Source of the DNA: Medakamo hakoo
Lineage: Eukaryota > Chlorophyta > Trebouxiophyceae > Coccomyxaceae
DNA: 64,000 nt
Assembly: GCA_026636295.1 (NCBI GenBank)
Contig: CP089463.1
Span: 62,001 to 126,000, forward strand
Reading direction: 5' to 3'
Positions 38,975 through 49,299 of this stretch are shown here, in pieces. Below the pieces are notes generated by a model that was not told the DNA's origin, made no database searches, and was given only the letters and a program-made list of their open reading frames with translations. The position numbers and the translations under genes were made by a program. Positions within the stretch are counted from its first letter, which is position 1, and each line of letters starts with the position of its first letter.

Positions 38975-41900
38975 TCACCCTTTGGCTGTCGCCCACCCGC
39001 CGCCGCCGCCGCCGCCCGCGCTCCCCCCACCCTCCGACGCGGGCTCCGAAAACGTGATGCTCGGAATCGCCAGCGCCGACCGCAGGGCGGACCGGGAGGT
39101 GGGAGGAGGAGGCGGCTGCGGCTTGATGGTGTCGCCGCCAGCCCCGTCCCCGCTGGCGCGCACGCCCGGCGCCTTTGTGTGCGCGGCGCCCAGGGCTGCT
39201 CCACCCCCCCGCCCACCCCCGCCACCCCCACCCTTCCCAGCTTCCACCGCGCCGCCGCCGCCCGCCGAGCTGCGGCGCCGGCGCCGGGTCAGCAGAGCCG
39301 CGCCAACGCCCGCGCACACTGCCCCCACGCCAAGCAAACCGCCGGCGACCGCGGCGCCGACCGTCGCGCCCCGCGACCAGGCCGCCCGCGCGCCGCCGCC
39401 GCCGCCGCCCGGCGCCCGCCGCACGCCCGCCGCAGCAAAGGCCGCGACCTGGCCCGGCGGCAGCGGCACGCACGCGCCCGCCGACACGTAGAAACCAGAC
39501 GCACACGCGGAACAGTCCCGGCCCGCGTACCCGCGCCAGCAGTCGCACACGCCCCAGGCCGGGTCGGAGGGCGACGAGGCGGTCGACACGCCGGCGGCCG
39601 GCTGCTTCGCGCCCGCCGGCACGGCCGGCAAGCACCGGCCCTTGCCGGAGCAGGGCAGGCCGACGCCGTCGTCCGCGACGGGGCAGGGCGCCAGGGCGAG
39701 CGGGCAGTCGCCCGGGCACGCCCCGCCCGCCCAGGGCGCTTCGCCGGCTTCACACAGCCCGTTGCCGCACACGCCCGCCGCGGACGGCGGCGCGGCGAGG
39801 GACAGGTTGACGTCGCGCCCGGCCGGGCCGGACAGCAGGGCCGCCGCCGCCGACGGCGACAGGAACACCGACCCAACGCTGGCGTCGGACCGGGTGCCGG
39901 GCGCGACGGTCACGTCCACGGTCGGCTGGTCGTCGCCGCCGCCCTCGCCTGCCAGCCGCCGCCGCTTGGCGGGGCCGCCCGGCCGCACGGCCGCCGACAC
40001 GGCCGCCGGCGGCACGCCCAACGCCGTCGCCACGCCCGCCGCGACTGCGTCCGGGTTGGGCAGGCTCTCCCCGTTCGCCGACGGCGCGTGCACGGCCAGT
40101 GCCAACCCGCACGACCCGCCGTCGCCGTCGCACAGCCCGCACGCGTCCAGGCGCCCCGACGCGCAGCACAGCCCGGCCGCGTCCATCGTCGTCGACGGGC
40201 AGCAGGTCCCCCGCCCGTCGACGGCCAGGGCCGTGCCATCACACACGCCGCACGCGTCGACGTGGCCGGAGGGGCAGCACGCCCCCGCCGCGTCGCGGAC
40301 CGCGCCCGCGGGGCAGCACTCGCCCGTCCGCGCGTCGACCGCCGGGCCGGGGCAGCACTCGCCGGTCGCGGCGTTGACGGCGCGCAGCGCGGATTCGGCG
40401 CTGCCCGTCCCGTTGCCGGCGGCGATGACCGCAGCGGCGCGGGCCACTGACGCCGGGCACCCGGCGGGGACCTCGCAAAACGGCCCGCCCCACCCGTCGG
40501 CGCACACGCACGCGCCGCCCGAGCAGGCGCCCCGCCCGGAGCACGCGTTGCCGGGGCCCATGGCCGCCTGGGCGGCGCAAAAGTCGCAGGGCTGGCCACC
40601 GCACGCGCGCTTGCCCGGCGGTTTGGGCGCGGGCCCGCACGCGGCGTCGCCCGCCTTCTTGCCCGAGCGCGCCCACACACAGGCGACCTCGCGCTTGGCC
40701 ACGCCGCCGCCGCCGCACTCGACGTCGCACTTGGACCAGGGGCTGACACGCCAGACGGCGGGGCCGGCCTTGCCGTCACCCGTGCATGGAGCCGGGTTGC
40801 AGGGCCGGGTCGCAGGCGGGGCGGGCACCGTGGCGGCACAGAGGGAAGGCTCGACGCTGGCCGGGCGGCCGCCGTCGGCCCCGGGCCGCACGCACGCCAC
40901 GTCCCGGCGGGCGGTGCCTCCGCCACACCTGGCGGAGCAGGCCTGCCAGGGACCCGCCGCCCAGCGGGGTGCGGACGGGTCGGCCGCACAGGCGGACGCG
41001 GACGGGTGGGCGCAGCCGGTGGAGGCGGACGCCGCGGCCGCGGCGTCGGCCAGGGCCGCGGGCTCACAGGCGGCGGCCGGCGGCAGGGCGCCGCCCGGCG
41101 CGGCGCACAGCACGGACACATCTCCGACCGCACTGCAGTCGGCCAGCGGCGTGCAGTAGTCCGCGGCATCGCCGGCCAGGCTCAGCGCGGCCGGGCGGGG
41201 CGTGGACGACGAGGTGCTGCCTCCACCACCGCTACCGCCGCCGGCGCCACCGCCACCCGCCACGGTGGTCGCGCCAAAAGGCAGGCCCAGCTGCGGCGCC
41301 CGCACGCCCGGCAAGCTGGCCGCCAGGCGGGGTTCGCGCACGCCGCCAGGGGCCGGGCCCGTCGCGGGCGCGCCCGCCGCACCCACGGGAATGGGGTGGT
41401 AGACGGGCGCCGGCGGCGCGGGCGGCGGCAGGCGCCGGGCGGCCGGCTTGTGTGGCGGCGGCGGCGGCGGCGGCGGTGGATAGGTTTTGCCCTTGCCGCC
41501 GCCGGCCCCGCTCCCACTCCGCCCTGCGGCCGCACGGGCGGCGAGGGCCGCCCGCTCAGACCCGCCGACGGGCGGCGGCGTGACCAGGCCCGCCTCCACG
41601 GCCGGCCAGGCGCCGCCGTACCCGGGCGGAGGGGGCGTGCCGCCCAGCGGGATGGAACCGCCCTTCCCTCCGCCCGCCGGCGCGGCCGTGATGTCGAGCG
41701 TGTAGCTCCCAAACTTGCCGCCAAAGCCGTCGACGACGATGCCGTACCCCACCCCCGCCCGCGCCGCCCAGGTCACGCGCGGCTGGTAGCCGCACGCGTC
41801 GTCGGAGCAGGCCAGGAGCGAGGCCGGCGCGGGCGGCCCGCCCGGCGGCGTGGCCGGCCCGCCCAGGTCCGCCAGCACGTACAGCTTGGCGTCGAACGCG

Positions 41901-44606
41901 CCCGGGCCGTCGCCGCCGCCGCACAGGGACGCGGTGATGAGCGCGTCGGCCTCGGGCGCAAAGTAGTAGACGACGTCCTTGCCGCCGGGCGCGTCCTCGT
42001 AGGGCGAGGCGGGGCCGCCGGGCGGGAGCGACGCGGCCGACACCGAGTCGGCGCCGCCGCCGTCGCCGCCGGGCGTCAGCACCGTGGACGCGTTGGCCGC
42101 GCACGCGGCCACGGTGTACGCGTCCCCGTAAAAGTAGGTGGACCCGGCCTCCCGGAACGGCAGGGCGCGGACGACTTTTGGGTAGCGGACCGAGTCGCCG
42201 CGGCCGTCGCCGATGCGCAGGCGCGGGCGGGCGCCGTCGTACGAGCCGTCGCCCGGGGCGGCGACCGCCAAGTCCAGGTAGAACGGCCCGCCGGCAGGCG
42301 GTCCCCACAGCCCCGCAGACACGTCGACGGAGACCGGCTGCGGGCGGTCCCAGTCGTCGGGCGTGAAGGTGAGGGAGGGCGGCGCGACGGCCGCGCGCGC
42401 CGGGTCGGTCACGGCCGGGGTGACGACGACCGTGCCGACGGGGCGGCGGGCCAGGCGCACGGCCACGGTGTACGGTCCGAAGCCGGCGTCCCCGCCCTCG
42501 ATGGCCAGGGCCTCAGGCTCCAGCCGCAGCGTCGGCTGGCCGCCCGCGCGCGCGAGCAGGTTGGTCGTCCCAGCCAGGGCCGCCGCGTTGAAGGCGCCGG
42601 ACGACGCCGGCTCGTGGACGGCGCCCCACACGCCGCCGCCCGCCAGCGTGGTCATCAGCGCCGCGGGCGACGACGCCGGGTCCTGCTCCAGGAGCAGGGC
42701 CAGGGCGCCCGCCACGAAGGGCGCGGCCTGGGAGGTGCCCGACCGGAACGCGGTCGCGTCGTCCGCGCCCGCCGACGCGGACAGGATCTCCGCGCCCGGC
42801 GCCCACACGTCCACGCACGGGCCGTAGTTGGACGCGACGCCCGCCTCCATCCACAGGCGGCCGTCGTCCGGCCCCGTGGCGCCCACCGTCACGGCCGCCG
42901 GCTCGCGGGCGGGGGACTTGGCGCACGCGTCGCCGTCCTCGTTGCCCGCCGCGACGAGGACGGGCACGCCGGACGCGACCAGGTCCCGCACCGCCAGGTC
43001 CAGGGCGTACTGGGAGTCGCCGCCCAGGGCCATGACCGCGACGGCCGGCCGGGACCCGGCCGACCGGATCCAGTCCAGGCCGGCGATGACCTGGGCGACG
43101 GACCCGTTGCCGCCGCACTCGAGCGCGCGCACCGCGTGCAGGGTGACGCCCTTGGCCACGCCGTACGTCAGGCCGCCGACCGTGGCGGCCACGTGCGTGC
43201 CGTGGCCGTTGCAGTCGGTGCCTGGCGTGCCGGTCGGCAGGGGGGAGTACGCCTCGTCCGCGCGGGAGGGCGGCGCGCCCGCCGCGCCCGGGTCGGGCGG
43301 CCCAAACTCTTGGTGCGTGACTCGGATGCCCGTGTCCACGACGTACACGTGGACCCCCGTGCCCAGGCCCCTGTACCGGTACTTGCCGTCCAGGGGCAGG
43401 GCGGCCTGGTCCAGGCGGTCCAGCGGCCAGGGGACGGGCGCCTGTTCGTACAGCGGGCGCGGGTCGTTGGCGGCGGCGCCGGCCGGGCGTGGCGGTTTCG
43501 TGTTTGGGCCCTGCGCACCGGCGGCGGTGGTGGTGGTCGCGGGCGGCGCCGCCGCCGCCAGCCGCCGGCGCCGGCGGGCGGCCGGCCCGGCCGTCGGCGC
43601 TCCAATGGGCGCAATGGCCACGCCCTCATCCTTGTGCACGGCCGCGACCGCGCCGTCGTGCGCGGCCAAAAAGGCGCGCAGCGCGCCGCGCGGCGCGCGC
43701 AGCGCGACGCCGCCCGGCCCGAGCGACCCGCCCGGGAACTGGGCGGCGCACGCCGCGCCCAGGGACGCGGCCGAGCCCGGGGTGGACGCGGGCCCGCACG
43801 TGGCGGCCAAGTCGGGCGCGCGGTCGGGCACCCACCGGACGAGCCACCTGGGTGTGTGTTGTGTGTGTGTGTGTGTGTGTGGGCGGGGAGGGCGGGCGTG
43901 AAGGGAAGGGTTTGGGTGCGCCACCGCCGGCCAGGCTGGAGGGCGGGCCTGCGTGTGCTTGGTCGCGCCCTCCGCGCGCGGCCCGGGCGACTCGCCCGCC
44001 CGCCCGCCTCCCAACCCCATTCCCGCCTCCACCTCTTTCCCCGAAGTCCCAGCCGCTCACACGTACGTTTCGGCCGTGGTGGGTGGGGGTGCGGTCCTGT
44101 GGATTGTGCCGGGCGGACGGGATTTCGAGTGAGCGGAGGAGCGCGCCGATGCGAGGGGGTCCGTTCGGCTGCTTTTCGGTTTTGGTGCGCGGCTGCCGGG
44201 CGGAGACCGGCGGTTTGGTGCGGGTGTGTGGCCACCAGCTAAATCAGCGACCGCTCCCACCACCATCACGGCGGGAGTTACGGGGTGGGAAGGGTCTCGA
44301 CCCCGCGCGCGCCCGCGTTGTCGGCGCCTGCCCGACCACCCCGCATTGGCCAGACCCAAAACCGACGACCATCTCCGCCACGCCCCACAACAAAACGCAC
44401 CCGCCACAGCTGCCGTACACGGGCACGCCCTTGGCCTGGAAGAGCTCGCACTCATTGGCGGACACGTGGTCCGGGCCCAAACGGTGTGCGCGGCCGCGTG
44501 AGGGCGCCGCGGAAGCCCGACCGAAGGCGGCCAGCAACGAGCCCACCAGCAGCGCGGAGGCGAGCGCGCACGCCCGCGGACGGCGGGGGGCGCGCCGCCG
44601 CCTCAT
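38975..44606 (-). CDS. Transmembrane subtilisin-like protease with thrombospondin and EGF modules
   Basis: Proposed 1692 residues: exon 1 44606-44401 encodes a signal peptide (ACALASALLVGSLLAAFG); exon 2 43847-38975 carries the rest, joined in phase 2. The S8 domain has Asp in VVDTGIRVTH (about residue 240), His in DCNGHGTHVA (284), the oxyanion Asn in VAAGNEDG (371) and Ser in SGTSQAAPF (441), so it should be active. Next come a beta-rich region, a Gly/Pro-rich linker, and two thrombospondin type-1 repeats (WQACSARCGGGTARRDVAC and WSKCDVECGGGGVAKREVAC). An EGF-like module (CSGRGACSGGACVCADGWGG) and repeated CCPxG Cys motifs follow. A helix, VGAAVAGGLLGVGAVCAGVG, and RRRRR anchor it, with a Gly-rich tail inside. 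It is likely a cell-surface or matrix protease. The partner of the first splice is less sure. Confidence 0.88.
43852..43880 (+). repeat. (GT)n microsatellite at the subtilase intron acceptor
   Basis: On the transcribed strand this is a CA run ending directly at CCCAG, the acceptor of the subtilase intron. Confidence 0.75.
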
Positions 44607-45049
44607 GGGCGTTGGCGGGTGCGGGATGCACACACGCACGCACACGCGCAGTCGCGTGGAGGGAGTGCGTGCCCCGTGCGTGAGGGGCGCGCTCTCTCTC
44701 GCGCGAAGGAGAACAACACTCAAGTGCGGGGCGACACTGCGCCTGCCTGCTCTCGGTCTCACTCGTGCTGTCTCTGCTAAGCAGCGTGTGGCGGCGCACA
44801 CAAAAAAACGGGGGGCTCCGAGACCCGGGACCGCCGCCCTGCCCCGCCCCGCACGGCCGACAGCGTGCGTGCGTCTGCGTCTGCGTGAGCGTGCGCCGCA
44901 CCCGCCACACCGCGTGCGTGAGCCGTTTCCGCCCACCCTCCCGGGGGGACAAGCCCCGCAAAACGCGACCGCGGCCGGTGCAGAACCATTTCTCCCCCCC
45001 CCCCCCCCCGACCTCCACAGCCTCCATCCCATCCCCACCACCACCCATT
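44607..45049. other. 443-bp divergent promoter region
   Basis: This is shared by the subtilase (minus) and the VIT transporter (plus). It contains a C run at about 44996-45009 just before the VIT start, so the VIT 5' leader is C-rich. No gene is seen. Confidence 0.5.
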
Positions 45050-45979
45050 ATGCCCGACCGCCAACCCCGCGCCCGGTCGCCCTCGCCCTCCCGCCGCGGC
45101 CTCAGCAACGCGCGCCACCCGTTCAACCAGGTGCGCCGCGTCGCGCACTCGCACGGCCCGGGCTACCACGGTGGCGGCGGGCCCGATGCCGAGGCCCCGC
45201 CGCCCGCCGGCGCGGCCCCGCTGGCCGCCACCCTCGCCGCCGACGCGGCCGCCGACCCGTCCTCTCTCGCCCCCGACAACGATGAACACGAACACTACTC
45301 CCATCGGGCGCCCTGGCTGCGGGCGGGCGTCCTGGGCGCCAACGACGGCCTCGTGTCCACCGCATCGCTCATGCTCGGCGTCGGCGGCGGCTCCGACTCC
45401 CTGCGCACCCTCGTCCTCGCCGGCGTGGCCGGCCTGGTCGCGGGCGCGCTGTCCATGGCCGTCGGCGAGTACATCTCCATGTCCAGCCAGCGCGACGCGG
45501 AGGAGGCGGACGTCGCCAAGGAGGCGGCCGAGCAGGCAAAGGGGCCCGCCGCGCGCGCGCGCGAACTGGAGGAACTCGCGGCCATCTATGAGGCCCGCGG
45601 CATTTCGCCGGGCCTGGCCCGCCAAGTCGCGGAGGAGCTGACCGCCAGGGACGTCGTCCGCGCCCACGCCCGGGACGAGCTGGGCATCGACGTCGACGCC
45701 CTGGCCAACCCGCTCCAAGCCGCCGCGGCGTCGGCGGCCTCCTTCACCATCGGCGCGGCCATCCCCCTCCTGGCCGCGGCCTTCATCACGCCCGTCGGCC
45801 CGCGCTTTGCGTCACTGATCGCCGCATCCTGCGTCAGCCTGTTCGGCTTTGGCGTGACGGGCGCCGTGCTGGGCGGCGCGCCCTGGTGGCGCGGCGGGGT
45901 GAGGGTCTTGGTCGGCGGGGCCATGGCCATGGCCCTGACGTACGGCATCGGCCGGGCGTTCAACGTGTCGGCGGCGTAG
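45050..45979 (+). CDS. VIT1: Vacuolar iron/manganese transporter of the VIT1/CCC1 family
   Basis: 309 residues, single exon, ATG at 45050. After a disordered about 80-residue N terminus, the first helix reads LRAGVLGANDGLVSTASLML, the hallmark of the family, followed by GLVAGALSMAVGEYISMSSQRDAE. The cytosolic metal-binding loop is rich in Glu and Arg (EEADVAKEAAEQ, ARARELEELAAIYEARG). Three further hydrophobic segments follow: FTIGAAIPLLAAAFI, SLIAASCVSLFGFGVTGAVLG and VLVGGAMAMALTYGIG. Members move Fe2+ or Mn2+ into the vacuole in exchange for protons. It pairs divergently with the subtilase. Assignment is firm; the metal is not determined. Confidence 0.95.
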   Translation: MPDRQPRARSPSPSRRGLSNARHPFNQVRRVAHSHGPGYHGGGGPDAEAPPPAGAAPLAATLAADAAADPSSLAPDNDEHEHYSHRAPWLRAGVLGANDGLVSTASLMLGVGGGSDSLRTLVLAGVAGLVAGALSMAVGEYISMSSQRDAEEADVAKEAAEQAKGPAARARELEELAAIYEARGISPGLARQVAEELTARDVVRAHARDELGIDVDALANPLQAAAASAASFTIGAAIPLLAAAFITPVGPRFASLIAASCVSLFGFGVTGAVLGGAPWWRGGVRVLVGGAMAMALTYGIGRAFNVSAA

Positions 45980-46158
45980 GGTGGTGTGTGTGTGTGTGGG
46001 CGCATGTGTGTGTGCAGGGGAGGAGGGGCGGTGGGGGCAGAGTGCGCCGTCGCTCTGTCATCCGATCTGTCATCGAAGTCTTTTATGTATCCTTTTCAAA
46101 AACAAAGGACAACAACGGCCGTGGATTTTCGAACCCCCCCCCCCTCCCAAACCTCTGC

Positions 46159-46193
46159 CTAACGCGGCTGCGCCCACCATCCCTGCCCCGTCC

Positions 46194-46228
<35 letters not shown>

Positions 46229-46408
46229 CCGCCCGGCCGGTACTGCTGCTGCTGCTGCTGGTGCGGCGGTGGGGGTGGTGGCCCCGCCGCAGCCGCACCA
46301 GGGTCGTACGGCGGCGGACCGGCGGCGCCAGGCGCGCCGCCGCCCGGCGGCGGAGGGACGCTCACCCCGAGCGCGGCCGACAGGCGCGCGAGCGCGGCAA
46401 AATCCAGG

Positions 46409-46446
<38 letters not shown>

Positions 46447-49216
46447 GGCGGCCGCGGGAGGGGCCGGCGCAGGCGGCGGCGGAGCTGGCACCGGCGCGGC
46501 CGGTGCCGCCGGTGCCGCCGGCCCGCCGCCGCCGCCCAGCCCGGGCCGGCGGTGGACAAAGACGGCCAGCAGGCTGCCCGCGGGGGCGGCGCCCGGGCCC
46601 GGCCCGCCCCGCTCCGCGCCCGCGGCCAGCAGCCCGCGCGCCAGGCCCGACCCGCCCGCGACGACGTACACTTCCACGCCCTTGTCGGGAGGCATGTCCG
46701 GGCCCGCAGGCGCGAAAGCGACGCGGCCCGACGACGCCAGGCCCGCCGCCGCGGCGGCGAGCAGGGCGCCGCCGCTCACCCCGGCCGCCGGCGCGGGGCG
46801 GAGCGCCGCGAGCGTCACGGTCCGCGTCCGCGACCGGGCCAGCTCGGTGACGTAGCCCGCCAGGCGGGCGCGCGGCAGCCGGCCCGACAGGTTCAGGCGG
46901 GCGGGCGCGCCGGAGGCCGGGCCGGCCGGGCACAGGGCCGCCAGGCCGCCCGACCCGGCCAGGCGGGTGAGGATGGTCGGCACGGGCGCGTCGGGCGCGC
47001 CGTCGCCGTCGCCCAGGCCCGCCACCAGGCCGCGCCACTCGGCCGCGCCCGGCCCACTGGCCGCCAGTTCGATGGGCGCGATGATGCCCGGGTTGACGGC
47101 CACGTCCGTGTCCGGGCCGGCGGGGGCGGTGGGCGGGGGTGGCGCCCTGGGCGCGGCCGGTTTGGGCGGCGCAGGCGGTGGCGCGGCCGCCGCTGGCGTC
47201 GGCGCTGGTGGCCCGGGCGCGGGCTTTTTGTCCGCGACGAACGCGTCCAGGTCTTTAAATGGTGCCGCACCACTCCCGCCGCCCTCCCCGGCTTTGGGCG
47301 TGGCCACATCCGCCTTGATCGCGCCCCAATCCACGGCTTTGGTGGGCCGTGGAGCGGCGGCGGCGGCGGCGGCGGCCGCCGGCAGACCGGCCGTAGCAAA
47401 GGTCGGGGGCGGCGGCGGCGGCGGACCGTCGTCCGCCCACCCGCCCACGCCCTTTTCGTCGTCAAACGGCTCCACCGCCACGCCCGCCGCGTCTTCATCC
47501 GCAACAGCATCTCCCGGTGCATCCGGCGCCAGGCCGGCGTCGTCCCGCCAGTCGACGCCGGGCGGGACGCCATTGCCGGTTGGGGCGCCGCTCGTCGGCG
47601 CAGCCGCCCTGCCGCCGCCGCCGCCGGCGTGCGCGGCCGCGGCCATGGCCGCCGCCGTCGAAAACTGGGCGGCCGTTGCTTCGTCGACGACCGCATTCCG
47701 CAGCGCCGCCGCTTCCTGGGCTGCACGCCAGCCCGCGAGTTCGCGGGAGGCGAGGGCTTCAGGCGGCGCGCGGGCGAGGTCGGCGGGAGCAAACTCGCGG
47801 GCCAAGACGCGGGCGCGCAGGTCCGGGTTGGCCGGGTCTTTCAAGTTGAAGACGATGGACCGGAAGTGGTGCTTGTAGTCGGCCGAGCCGACGCCTGGGG
47901 TTGGGCCGGGAGGGAAGGGGGCGGCGGCGTGAGCTGTGTGTTGTTTTTTCTTTTTTCCCAACCCCGTCCCACCACCTCTCCCACCGAAAACAAGAAAAAG
48001 ATGCTCTCACCGTGCGCCGCGACCAGCGCGTCCTCGATGTCGCGCGCCACCGCCTGCAGCTCCGCCTCACCCACCGCCACTCGCATGGCCGCGTCCGCTT
48101 CCGACGCGGCCCGTTCAACAGCAGCTTCGGCGGCGGCCGTGCGCAGGGCCTCGGCGAGGACGCCCACCGCTTTTGTGCGCGCCGACGCGCCGCCCGCCTG
48201 GGCCGCCGCCCGGGCGGCCGCCGCGACGGCGGGCTTGGGCGGCGCGGGTTTACGCGCCACGACGGGTGCCACCGCGGCGGCGCGTTTTGTCGCGGCCGCC
48301 GCGCGGCGGGCCGACGGGCGGCGCTCTTCTCCACCGTCGCGGCTGCCGCCGCTCGAGGTGGTGGTCGAGCCGCCGTCGTCGTCGCTGCCGTCGTCGTCCG
48401 ACGATGACGACGACGGCATGGACGCGTCCGAGTCGTCGTCACCACTCCGGCGTTTCTTCTTTTTGCGGCCGACCAACTCCCGTGCGTCCGCGGCGGCGGC
48501 TTCGGCCGCGACAGCGGCTGGGACCGCCGCTTCATTGGACGCCAGGCGGTGGCCGGGAGGGCGGGCCTCCAAAAAAGCGACTTCTTTTTTAGCGATGAGC
48601 GGGCCCAGGTCCACCGTCTCTTCTTCGTTCGTGTCCGTGTAGTCCAGCTCGGCACGCTGGCGCTTGACCTCGATCTGTGAATGGGTGGGCGTGGACGCGT
48701 GGGTTTTTGGCCTGTGGCTTGGTTGGACCGGCGGCGTCGTGCCTTTTCCTCAACCCGCACACAACAACTCACCTTGGCGACGACGGCCGCGTACCAGGTG
48801 CCATCGTCCGGCCACAGGACAAAGATCTGAAGAGGGGATGGAGAGAAGGCGGGTTGAGCGGTGCGCGGAGGGAGGGAGGGGGAGCGGGCAGAGCAAAACG
48901 CATGCTGGCGACCGGCGAAGCAAGCCCGGCGCCGCGCCCACCCTCAAACCCAACCCACCGTCTCGCCCTCCAAGTCTTTGGAGATGTCTCTAGTCGTCAG
49001 GTACCGGTACACGTACTGGTGGCCGGCGGCAGCCTTGGAGCGTTTCTTGGACTTTGCGGCGACGGGCGCAGCGGCATTCCCAGCGCCGCCGTCCGACTCG
49101 CTGCCCGAACTCGACGACAGGTCCGGATCGGCCACGCCCTCCTCCAGGCGGGCGGGGCGCACCGTCTGGCGGGACGGCCGGGCGCCGGCCGCCTTGTCGC
49201 GCCGGCGGCCGGACAT
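46159..49216 (-). CDS. Transcription-elongation protein with Tudor-like, TFIIS central and SPOC domains
   Basis: 903 residues from four exons: 49216-48959, 48826-48773, 48674-48011 and 47894-46159. The first three coding exons together give a Tudor-like module (GETIFVLWPDDGTWYAAVVAK, then AELDYTDTNEEETVDL, about 80-130). The TFIIS central domain spans about 270-375 (VLAEALRTA..ELQAVARDIEDAL, then DYKHHFRSIVFNLKDPANPD), with the exon 3/4 boundary inside it. A SPOC domain lies near 628-780 (LNLSGRLPRARLAGYVTEL). The end is Pro/Gln-rich. Plant and animal relatives (PHF3/DIDO group, SPOC/TFIIS proteins) read the phosphorylated Pol II tail and affect elongation. No PHD finger is seen. An acidic-Ser tract (MPSSSSSDDDGSDDDGG) and basic KKKKRR suggest nuclear import. 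Confidence 0.88.
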
Positions 49217-49299
49217 GGTGGGGGGTGCTGCTTGCTGCTGCTGTTTTTTTTTCACGTTGTGTTGCACGCGCCCGTCCATCCACCTCTCCCTCCCCCCTC

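Noticed and set aside
41006-44242. Plus-strand open frame of about 1080 codons opposite the subtilase
   Set aside because: The opposite strand encodes a complete, clearly conserved protease. The plus product is Arg/Gly-rich and featureless.
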